A DNA stretch of 64,000 bases from Petrolisthes cinctipes (lineage: Eukaryota > Arthropoda > Malacostraca > Decapoda > Porcellanidae). Shown piece after piece: positions 47,461 through 59,400 of the stretch (within the stretch, counting starts at the first letter, position 1; each line of letters begins with the position of its first letter). The translations under genes and the position numbers were made by a program. The notes under the pieces are model-generated. The model worked only from the letters and a program-made list of their open reading frames with translations, had not been told where the DNA came from and ran no database searches. The stretch covers positions 62,001-126,000 of the forward strand of contig JAWQEG010001543.1 in the NCBI GenBank assembly GCA_033782935.1, read 5' to 3'.

Positions 47461-50400
47461 ATGTCATCTAAGGAGGGAAAAATGTTGTCCTTGAATGCTG
47501 AGAGGGCAAGAGATCGACTGCAGGTCATCAGAAGCCACTTAATATGCCAACCAAACTCTTGTCAACCAAGATCAGATGTGCAGAAGGTGAGGAAGGAGTG
47601 TGTCTCAATACGCTCTCGTACTGTACAGTGTACTGTATATGGTATTCATTCACTGTACACCACCACCATCCGGTCAGTCCCACTTAGGTATATACGGTAA
47701 TTGATAGAGTACCGTAGATTATAGTTAAAAAGTTATATCTGAAGAAGTTTATACAGGAACAACATTAATTATATGGTAATACCTGTATAGGGTATCCATG
47801 TAATATTGCAGACAATAATTTCTTTCCACTCTGGTGACTCATACAGTTATCTCTCCATTGTTTTCATGTACTCCTATGATTTTATTGCTTTAATTTGTGT
47901 GTGAGTCTTTGCTGGAAGTTAGAAGCTGCTTCTAGATTATTTCATAAGAAAAATACACAGCTCACTATTAGAGAAAGGCAGTCAAATGGATACTAAAGTC
48001 ACCCCTATGAGGAAAGAAACTTTTGTCCACAATAGTACATGTATAGGGTATCCATGGAGGAGAGAATGTGGCCAATCATTCTAGAGAGTCTTTTGAATCT
48101 AATGAATTCTGTGATGGGGTGACCAGTTTTGACAGCTATTGAGTGACGAGTTTCCAAAAGCTGATTGAATTATAGATGGAGAAGTGTCCCTATGATCATT
48201 TTCTATCAGTAATTCAAATTCATATATTATTTGGCATTTGCACTGCTATTCTGTGCAGTATGGTGGTAAAAAACTAGTGTTAGCAAAATTACCATGCATT
48301 TTTTCCAGGGGCTAGGGCAGATATTCTTCTCCCCGGTGGCAGCAAAGGTGGGGAATGTGGCCGAGGAGGTGAGGTCTGGTCTGGCTGCTGCTGGGGTAAC
48401 TAATGTGGAGGTTGAAGGGCCACCTCGGGGACTGGAGGAGACGTACCGTCACCTCCTTACCATCCCCGCCCTCCAGTTTGTGGCTGACCTCACTCGACAC
48501 TTTAATGATCAAGTGGACAGAGTGAGTACTGCACTGTTCTGCTGTAGTGTTCTGATCATGATTCCTTATTTGTTAGTCCCATTTCAATGAGGATGGTACA
48601 GTTTGGTATAGTTGTATTGATCCTAACACAAGCTGCAGCATTACTGGAAGAGGTAGAATTACCTCTGTCCTTCTGCCAGTCAAAGGCTTCCTGAATCCTC
48701 CAAACAGTTTTCATAGTGTTGGAGGGCAGAGAACAATAAATCAAAATAGAGCGAATCAATTTTGTGGTGGATATTGATGAAATGAGAATGAAGGAGATAG
48801 GTGCCAAATGATAGACATATTGCTCTCACTACTCCTTTCATTAGCAGTAAACTTGAGCCTATGTGTAGAGACACATATGGACATAGTGATGATGATGACC
48901 CATATCACTGGGAATGGCCCCTGCACTCCTTGGTGGGTTATTGATATGGGACTTAGGATGTTACATTACTACTGTATGCTCAAAGACTCTTTGTTTTAAC
49001 TTGACCTATAAATGAGATGAGGGAGCTGGTATCTTTTCATTAGGTTAACATGCACACTACTTACAACACAACTTCCACTTCAGATGCTGAAGGAACGCAT
49101 CAGAAAGAAGGTGGAGCTTGACCTCAGTGGAAACCTCCCAACATTTCCACGAAAGTCAGAGGTGAGGCTCCCTTTCTGACTTGCTCATCTTCCAGTCTAA
49201 GTCATTTTGCTGGATTGGTAGGAAATATGATGCATGTATTAGCAGCGAAATATTTTTTGTTTGCAAAATCTAGGAGTGAAGAATCTAACACCAGCTGTAT
49301 GGTAATCTGGATTTGAAGATAACTTGACTTGTATACATATTTGTGGTGATATGTGTATGAGGCCTTTATCTAGAGTCAAAAACCAAATGGCAATATCAAT
49401 AAATTATCTAAGCCTTCCCCTTGGGGTGGTACAGGTGCGTGGGGGAAACTGGAGGGTGGCACCAGTACCTCGCAGACTGACATGCCGTTATCTTGACCTT
49501 GGTGATGTCACTCCTGCAGACACAGACAGGTTAGGGTTGTTGTACAGACTTTTCAATGGGTACAAATGTGAACTCCATGATGAAATTTGCTAGGGAAATC
49601 TTACAGAAGAGGGGGCTCAGAAGTGGGATGTGTAAGGAGGAGAGGAAGGCCACAGAGGAGATGAATGGACACTGTGAAAGGAGCGGTGAATGAAAGAGGT
49701 ATATCTATGGAGCAAGATAGAGTAATGGCACGTGACAGAAACGAGTGGAGGAGGGTGGTGAATGCTTGAATGGTCCTTGGGGGAGGGGCCGGCTGGATGT
49801 GGGATGGGGAGTTTACCCTGTAGTAAAGTGACATGGGTAAACCAGCTTTTGCTGTTGGGCCTTGATATGGATGCAAACAGAGTCCCAAAAGGAGATGCAG
49901 TTGTGCTGTGGGGTTTGCTCCCTCCTCCAATGGGGATTAGGGGGTTTAAATATGGATTGTGTGTGTGGGTCCCCCACACTACGTTTGGGCATTTGTGTTT
50001 CGGAAGGTGTGCAACGTGACGGGGCGACCTCCTCCAGTGTGGAGATGAAGGCCTGGTATATGTATGTACAAATGTGAACAAAAGATATGCACCACATTTC
50101 CATCTCTTATCTGAAGAGATGAAAGAGAGAGAAGTGCTCACAACGGAACTGTTGCCTAGGCATGAAAATGTTATATTGTGACACAGTACTTTAAATATAT
50201 TTACTGATGTTTCTGTGTGCTGTCTGTTCATTTGATGCCTTGCCACCACTCAGGAACTGGGAAAGCTCAAAATACTGTACATATTTTGCTGGTCATTGTT
50301 CAAGTATCAAGGTAGTGCAGTTTCTTGTTTGGCAACTGTACATGTCAAAACAAGAGTGCTATGTTCTGCTTATGTTATTGTGGTGTATTATGGTATTTTC

Positions 50401-53400
50401 AGTACTGTACAGAAATTTTTATCGCTCAGGAAAATTAAGATTTTATCATCTGACTAGCATGTAGAATTAGATGGAGTATACCTATCTTTTCCTTATGTTA
50501 ATTTAAATAGTAATGATAAAATAACAAAAAAGTTTTTATATATATGTTTATTATAAGTTTATGGCAGATTCATCAAAGCTCTCCAGTGCGATGTGGATGG
50601 AATACAGACTGACTTTGATGATGGTCACTGTCCCACCTGGCGAGGGCAACTGTTGGGTCTCCACAACGTGTGTCGGGCAGTGATGGGTCAGCTGCCAGGG
50701 GTGAAAAACATCAGCCAAGTTCCGATACTCATGCTTAGACCTCGTGCCTGGAACATGATTGAACACAACATGCTGGTTTGTACACACATACACTACAGTA
50801 TTGTACTTGCCAATCCATTTACTCTATCAACCCTCAGACAGTAGAGGTTTTCCTGTGATGTTAAATCTTTATTATTATTTGGTATTCATCCAAGTTAAGT
50901 GGACAAGGTGTGTGATGTTAAATTTGGAATGTAAGAGTTGAACATTCAGATGATAGAGAAAGCATAAGGAAAGCAAAATTGGCTGTTGTTAGTCAGAATG
51001 AAAAGACACAAGCTATAGTTCATTATTTTCTGTCCTGGCAAAAATACACCAATTTCTTGTAAGTGAAACATTTTGGACCACAGAAACAGATTATAGATTA
51101 CCAAAATAATAGTGCCGGACATCAGCAGTTTTTCCAAAGCTTTTGGTACACATCAGACCCCCTGTGTACTGATAAGTTTGTGATACATAGTACAAGACAT
51201 TCCTCTAGACAGTTAACCCCTCATTTCTTTGAAGGCAAGTATTTTTGGCATTGTTATCATAAATGAGTTATACTATAGGTTGATGGAAAGGAGGTGCCAG
51301 GTCCACTGTTTGACTTTGGACTGCTGATGTACCACTGTGCCACGACCTTAGTAGCTGCAGAGAGTGGACCTTTCTTCTACTTGTCCAAGCTAGAAGGGGC
51401 CAATGAAGCACGGTTATGGAACTACATATTCTGCTGGGCCCAAGACAAACTTAATATACCTCATGGTAAGAAAAGCTATAACTGCAAGAGGGCATGAAAG
51501 AGTCAAAATGTTGTCAAGTGATCATCATAGAAGTTCTTAATATTCTGACAGTGACAAAATGACAGAAGAGAAAAAATATTACATCTGGAATGAAGGATGT
51601 ACAGCCATGGCTGAAAGTCAATGAGCATGGGATGGTGCAAAGTCACAGCCGATACTGGACAGAGAATTGGAACAAGATAAGTTTCCACACCCCTCTGATT
51701 GTGGTAGCTCACAGCTCAACAAAATTATAGTAATGTTGTTTTAGCATTTTTTTTTCTTAGATTTACAAGAGATAGTTGTACCCCCTGCTCATGAACTTTC
51801 ATCCATGGCTGTACTATGTATGCACTTACCAGTGCAGTATTGTAAAGAAAATTTCATGATCTTATTAGTAAAGTGGGACATTCCACAGGGACGGTGAAGG
51901 CGTGTGTGCTGATTGAGAATGTGTTGGCTTCCTTCGAGATGGAGGAGATTCTGTATGAACTGCGCCACCATTCACTCGGCCTCAACTGTGGAATCTGGGA
52001 TTATTCTGCCTCCTTTGTCAACAAGTTTGGTAAATATGGCTCTTCTTTATCTCTTCCAGAATCATTTTCTTTTGTCATGTTAAACCTTTGAATGGCTTAG
52101 TTTTAGGCATCTATCTAATTAGGCTGTGCCTTAGTGCTTTAATAGTATATTTACAGTACCTGTTTCCCAACTAATATCAGCACCATCCCTAAATGTTTAT
52201 ATAATTTCTGTTTATAAATTATGCAAGAATTGTTAGCTATGAAAATGCTTGATCTAATTTTTTTGTGTCTGATTATATTTGTCTTAACCCCTAAGGACCG
52301 CAAGTCCATGAAAGTGGATTTCTTTAGAGACACACTAGAACCAGCAAGTCCAGAATTCTGTAGATATCACAGAAAACTGAGGGAGCCACATGTAGCCAAA
52401 CACCCATAACACTGGTTAGGTATACCCCTCTGCTCCTGATTGAAAGCATTGTACCCTGGCAACAAGCCCTTGTCTGTCCTTGAGATACCCCTATCCCTAC
52501 CCTACTACCACCCCACTACTTGACCCTCACTCCCACCACATAGGAAAGAGATTCCTCCCTCATGTGCTGCGTAGGGAAATAATGAAATCACCTCACCATT
52601 TTCTTATAGGCCCATTTTTTTAATGCTGGATGCTCTTTGTGGGGTGTTAGGGTATTTACTGACATGGAAAGGGGCCTTAAAACACAGTGGGTGGTTGTTT
52701 GAGGGTACTTTTTTATGTTTACAGCAATCTATTGATTATGTAAGCACATTCACCTAAGCCTCCTCCCTCCCGCACTCACTCACTCATTTGATAAGCACAT
52801 GTTGTTGCCAGAGATGGAGTGAAGTCTGTCCCTCTCTCACTCGCGTTCTCATGGAGACAGAAGGAAATAGACTAAAATGAGGACCTGTAGGTGTGTATTA
52901 TGTATCATATGCACAAATTACACACTCTTGCTCGTTCATACTCCTTCCCACTTCACTCACTCGCTCATTCAGAGGACCACACAACTCTTGTCCTTATAAT
53001 AGCAGTTTATGATAAGGGTAGCCATTAAACACCCACCAACTCAAGGAAAGAGTTAATTTAATTTTCGCCTTTTTTGCAATGTTCCAGACGAATGTGTTTA
53101 CTCATTTCAGAACTGACAGCCCTGTGGAGCTCAGTCAGCGCCCCATGGGGTATCAATTGTCTTGTCCCCTATCACTCTACCACTTTATCTGACCTGACTC
53201 GAACCATGTGATAACATTTTGGGTACACAGTCACAATTTCTGTCATCCTACGCTGTCAATAAGTTACTTCTGTCCCGGCTTTCATTACGGAAACATATCC
53301 CAACATGAGTGACAGGGAACAACCTAGTGTTTCCACTGGACATGTATTTTCATTATTTTATATAAACTGTACAGGGAGTACAGACAAGAAAGGGAGTACC

Positions 53401-56400
53401 TGGTGGTCAGAAGAAGTGAAAGATGCAGTAGGGAAGAAAAGGAGAACATTATAGAGGAATTTGTCAGAGGAAGTGAAAGAGAGGTGGAAGAGAGAATATA
53501 ATGTATGTAAGAGACAAGTGAAGAGGATGGTGAGTGAGAGTAAAAGGAGAGTGGATGAGGAGTTTGGTAGGAAACTGAGTGAGAAGTTTAGAGAAAACAA
53601 GAAATTATTCTGAAAGGAGGTTAAAAGAGAAAGAGGAGAAGGAAAGTCTGGTAGTGTGAGAATGAAGATAGAGGATGGAGTTACAGTGAGTGGAAACGAG
53701 GAAGTGAAAAAAGTGTGGAAGAGGCTTTTTGATCATTTGATGAGTGAGGGGACGGGAGGGGAGGCGGTGGTGACATGCAAGGGGATGGAGGCAGGTGGTA
53801 GACGACAGGATGTACACTCACGAGCACTAATTTCTGCTCAGGGTTTGGTCCTTCCTTCCACCCCATACCCTGGACAGAGGAAAGAGGGGGATCGGAGCTG
53901 GGGGAGAGAGTTTACCCCGCCTTTACCCCTCCCTACTTCCCCCACCTTCATCCTCTAGTTGTCAGTTAGTGATTAGCCATAAAGTTTCCCTGTGTAAATG
54001 ATGGCTCTTCTAAAACAGTATCGTAGTACACACTGTGAATGGCCAAGACGATCTCATGTCAGTCTTGCTTATTTACCTTTGTAATATAGTCGTAAAGTCC
54101 CAGTCAAAAGGAAAGACAAGTAAAAAACACACACACACACTCTCTCTCTCTCTCTCAAGGTCAAGTAGAAGAGCAAGAAGGGAAAATAATCCACCGGATT
54201 TATATCATTCTGGAAACCATAAATGAAATTAACGCTATGACAAGATATGCGGAAAGAGATTTAAAACCAACAGTGTCTTTTGGTAGAGCACAAAATAACG
54301 TAAACACCATGATGGTATAAATAAATATTATATATATATATATATATATAAAAATATCTTTATTGGCAAAAAAAAAAAAAGTTTCGTTCAATAAAAGTTA
54401 AATTATTCATGTGGCTTATTATGTAATAATGGAATACATATTGATTGATTTATTGATGTGAGGCGCCGCAACAGCAAGGTCACCTAGCGCCAGAAAAAGG
54501 TGATAGAGAGGTGTGACAGGAAAGAGGAAGGAAATAGAAAAAACAGGAAAAATTGAACATCTGAAAGCTAGTGGCTGGGGCCAAAGGGACGCCAAAACCA
54601 ATAAAGTATTGCCCACATCACTACAGGCAATACCTCCCTACGGGAATGGAATGTATAAAATACACAATTGAAATACAATTGAATAGAACAAAAATTAATC
54701 AATATTTTGTCCAACCTCCCGCTGCATCTATCACAAACTGCAGTCGCGTGATGGGAGAGAATCTACCAGACAAGAGCAGATGTCGGGACGTCCACGAATT
54801 CCTTCCCACACTTCTTTAGGTTTTCTCACTTTTGTTTTTTCCTCCACTTCCCATTCCTGCACCATAATTGCCCATAAGTTTTCTATTACATTAGAGTCGC
54901 ATCCCTTTGTGGGCCACTCTATCAGTCTTATTTTAGGGCGAGTCGCAATCCAGTCGTTCACCAACCTCGACGTATGGAATGGCGAACGGTCCTGCACCAG
55001 GCAAATGGAATCAGGTTCAGGAATACAATAAGCTCGAACGGCAGGAAGAAACAGTGACTTTTGGTAGAACACAAAATAACGTAAACACCATTCTTGGTAG
55101 CTAACAATTCTATCATCAGGCCTATCATCAGGCGTTTCATAACTAAAATAAAATTACAAAATAAATAAATATATATATATAATTTATTTACTATACAGCG
55201 AGTTATAAGTCAATAAAAGACACAGCATTCTTACCCATTATATGGTCCGCGTGCAACTGGTGCACCCCTCTGATATGATGCTTCCAGCAAAGCTTCGCCT
55301 TCATGTTATATAAACCCCGAAACATAAGGAAAAGAACTTTATTTGTCTGAATGAAAATAAATTATATCATTCATTCTGTAAGTGAATTATCTAAGTGTGT
55401 GTGTGTGTGTGTGTGTGTTAAAAGGAAGGCCTGATGATAGAATTATTAGCTACCAAGAATGGTGTTTACGTTATTTTGTGCTCTACCAAAAGACACTGTT
55501 GGTTTTAAATCTCTTTCCGCATATCTTGTCATAGCGTTAATTTCATTTATGGTTTCCAGAATGATATAAATCCGGTGTATTAATTTCCCTTCTTGCTCTT
55601 CTACTTGACCTTGAGAGAGAGAGAGAGAGAGTGTGTGTGTTTTTTACTTGTCTTTCCTTTTGACTGGGACTTTACGACTATATTACAAAGGTAAATAAGC
55701 AAGACTGACATGAGATCGTCTTGGTCATTCACAGTGTGTACTACGATACTGTTTTAGAAGAGCCATCATTTACACAGGGAAACTTTATGGCTAATCACTA
55801 ACTGACAACTAGAGGATGAAGGTGGGGGAAGTTGGGAGGGGTGAAGGCGGGGTAAGCTCTTTCCCCCAGTTCCGATCCCCCTCTTCCCTCTGTCCAGGGT
55901 AGGGGGTGGAAGGAAGGACCAAACCCTGAGCAGAAATTAGTGCTTGTGAGTGTACTGGGAGAATTAGGAAGGGAAGAGGTTAGGAAAGCAATAGAAAAGT
56001 TGAAGATGGGAAAGGCACCGGGGGTGGATGGGATAACTGTTTAAGTCTGGGGGGAGGTAGTGGTGGAGTGGATGTTGCTCATATGCACATTGGCCTGGAG
56101 GCAGGGAGAGGTGCCAGAGGATTGGAGGAGAGCCATAATTGTGCCTTTGTATAAGGGGAAGGGGAGCAAGGATGAGTGTGGTAGCTATAGGGGAATAAGC
56201 CTTCTTAGTGTACCGGGGAAGGTGTATGGGAAGGTTCTTACTGAGAGACTGATTGAAGTAACAGGGAATAAAGTTAGTGAGGAGCAGGGAGGGTTCAGAA
56301 AGGGTAGAGGATGTGTGGATCAGATATTTGCATTAAAATCAACATTGCAGAAATATATTGGGAAGGGTAGGAAGTTGTATGCTGCCTTCATGGACTTGGA

Positions 56401-59400
56401 GAAGGCATACGATAGAGTTGATAGGTGAGCTATGACAGAGTTGTTGAGGATTTATGGTGTTGGGGGGGGGTCTTTGTTGAAAGGCATTGAGGCCTTTTAT
56501 GCAGAAGCAAAGGCATGTGTGCGGGTAGAGAGTGATCTAAGTGAGATTTTTAATATTCTTGTAGGGCTGAGACAAGGGTGTGTTATGTCACCATGGCTGT
56601 TCAATATGTATATGGATGGATGTATGAGAGAGATTAAGGCCAAAGTGAATGGCCTGGGGGCAAAGTTGACATTTTTTGGTAGCAAGTTTATTTGCTGATG
56701 ACACTGTGTTGATGGCTGAGAGTGAAAGGGAGTTGCAGAGAGTGGTGGATGAGTTTCAGTCTGTGTGTAAACGAAGGAAACTGAAGGTGAATGTGGGTAA
56801 AAGTAAGGTGATGGTATTTGAGAGGGCAGAAACTGAAGTGATTGACTTTCCCACACCTTACAGAGTGGGAGTACCAACTGGGACTAAGTATGAGCTAACT
56901 CTGAGGGGTGAGAGGATAGAGGAAGTGAAGGAGTTTTAGTACCTGGGTACAGTTCTATGTAAATATGGAAGGAGAAATTAGGGAGAGAGCAATGAGGGGC
57001 AGACTGATCATAGGATCACTGGGGAGGATTATGAAGGGTAGAAGTGTGAGTATGGAAGTGAAAAGGGGACTATGAAATAGTATAATCCTGCCAACACTGA
57101 CATATACATCAGAAACATGGACATGGAGTCTAGCTCATCAGTCTAGAAATGGAAATGCAGTGGAAATGAGTTATTTGAGAGGAGCATGTGGAGTTACTAG
57201 GTGGGATGGAGAAAGTAATGAGAGTTGTGGTATGAGTGAGAAGGCGATTGGTATTGAGTGTGGCGTGGTTGAGGGAGTGAAGCATTGAGGTAGTTTGGAC
57301 ATGTAGAGAGAATGCAAGGTGAGGAGTTTGTAAAGGTGTATGGAAGTGAAGTTGTGGCTTTTGGTGTGAGAGGCAGACCTCTCGTTAGATGGCAGAACAG
57401 AATGGAAGAGGATGTAAGGGAGAGAAACACGGGGGGCAGAGTAGGGCTTGACCAAGTAAGGAGGGATTGTTGGAACAGGGAAAACTGGAGACACTTCTGC
57501 CATGGCCACCCCTTCCGGGAACGAAACGTCAGAGCTATAGATAGATAGATAGATTATTATTATTTAGTGTGAAAGTGAAAGTTATGCATGATTTTGGTTT
57601 TCTGTTACTCTTTGTTGGGAAGACAATTTCTACATTTAAAGGTCGCTTGTGACCTTATCTTTTGACATAGGGGTTTTCCGTTTGCAGATTCAGATGTGTA
57701 AATTCAAGCTTATTAAATTTGAAATACTGTACCAGATTTTTTATTTGGAGCACTTCATTTTTCAACTCAGAATTGCAGCTGGGAAGAAAGGAGGGGTCTG
57801 AGAATTGCAGTCCTAAGAGGTTAAGGTACCATAATTACCTTTAGTCAGGTGTGAGGGTCACTTCACTCCCTCGCATAATATTATTATAACACATATCTCT
57901 TTAGGTTAACATTGTGATGGGGGGTCAAAGTTTAGAATTAAAAGAATTTACCTTTTATCAGTGGTGGTGGTGCTGCCCATTTTAACATGCCACCTCGATA
58001 GACAGGATATGGATTGAGGTCATGGAAACTAATTCATTTCTGTCATGAAAAAATATTGCACAATACAGTATCATATTCGGTAGTATTGCGGTGTTGTTAG
58101 AGGCATGGGTGTTTTATGTGTGTCAGATTTTTTATGCATGTTTGCTTGTATATGTAATTGTGTGTGTATAGGTACAGCCTGCCTCAGGAATTCGTATACA
58201 CCACCGTGACATCTAGTGTTCATATCAACTAGAAAATTTAATACCTTGATTTCCTAACACCAAACTTTTCTTGCACAGTAATGTTGTTTGGCTAATACTT
58301 GAATCAATCAGAAGAACAATCCCTACAGTATGTGCAGAATAAAGACCCTTTTATCCAATGCTCTGTGTACGAATTCCTTATGCCGACTTTACATACAGTA
58401 CAGTTATGCGTGTTACAAATCCTGCCTATACCCGTCAGGCCACCGACAAGACTTTGTGCTGCCCGACCGCAACAAATACGTCAATATGCAGCGGCACTTC
58501 TTACGTTCATACATGGATCTTGTTGTACAAACTTGCCACAAGCATGGGGCTTTTGCTACAGGGGGAATGGCTGCCACCATACTCAAGCCCAGGTTAGCTT
58601 TGGTTAAGGTATTGTAATTAGCAAATGTCAGGCTAGGTTAGAGGCTCTTTCGTTATGTCAGATTACATATGACTCCACACTCCTCAGCATATCCATTTCC
58701 ACTGATCTCATTATTGATTTCTCATTCAAGCCACAACCAAATTTCATAATCATAAATCATATGATTTATACTTTACGTAGAGTCTGATGAATTTTCAGGT
58801 AAGAAATACTGAAATAGCATAAAGTGTGGTGTGAGTAGAGGAAAATTTTCTGAGATGGTATAGGCATGTAGAAACTCTATTCAATAATGCAAATACTCCT
58901 GTGGAATGAATGGATGTTGGGACGTATGTCCAGGATGGAAGGACTTGTGGATGAGAGCTGAGAATTTTGTGGGCTTGTTAGAAGAAATTGAATTGAAGGG
59001 ATGGAGAGGAAGCAAGAAGGTTTTGTTTTGGCCTGAAGGACCTTGTAACAAGAAGTGGATAGAAAGGAGGGGCAGCAAGTAAGATGGAAAAAGAAGCAAA
59101 GAAGAAACTATTGGAGAAATTATATACCTGTAGTGGCTCGGGTTGAAAGTGGGAATGAAAGTGTGACCTTTTCACTGGGTACAGTAATCTGTCTTTGTTT
59201 ATTTCTGATTTGATTTTCTATCGCTGGAATCCCTCACCCTTGTAAAATGGGATATGGGTATTGATAATGAGATAACATAAGCATAGTGCATACTATCTGC
59301 CATTTTGATCAGTCATGAGTAATACTTTCTGCCTACCTATGATAGATAATATAATTGAAACTAAAGCAGAGGGTTCTATTTGTGTAATGGTTTAATTGTG

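Larger units (their letters stand above)
53380..57555 (+). pseudogene. Non-LTR retrotransposon copy 2, split by a Tc1-like transposon
   Basis: Two parts, 53,380-53,814 and 55,953-57,555, form one element. The left part carries KKGSTWWSEEVKDAVGKKR and ESKRRVDEEFGRKL. The right resumes with EEVRKAIEKLKMGKAPGVDG, then PLYKGKGSKDECGSYRGISL, LYAAFMDLEKAYDRVDR, GLRQGCVMSPWLFNMYMDG, SLFADDTVLMAESE and the C-terminal region. It ends in (GATA)n after ACGTCAGAGCTATAG, the same 3' end as copy 1 at 10.8 kb. It is in the same orientation as the host gene. Compared with copy 1 it lacks the endonuclease remnant but keeps the RT finger region that copy 1 has lost. Stops and at least one frameshift make it inactive. 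Confidence 0.9.

Noticed and set aside
48294..48308. Methionine at 48,294 as the malate synthase start
   Set aside because: It lies in the pyrimidine tract of a clear TTTTTTCCAG acceptor. The ATG at 47,461 joins in phase and gives a normal length.
49617..50249. 210-codon minus-strand open frame
   Set aside because: It is antisense to a retrotransposon 3' end and UTR on the plus strand, with no motif or splice context of its own.
52221..52409. Possible malate synthase exon (DRKSMKVDFFRDTLEP)
   Set aside because: Exon 7 and the exon at 58,439 join in phase with the family residues FVLPDR directly after the junction, leaving no place for it.
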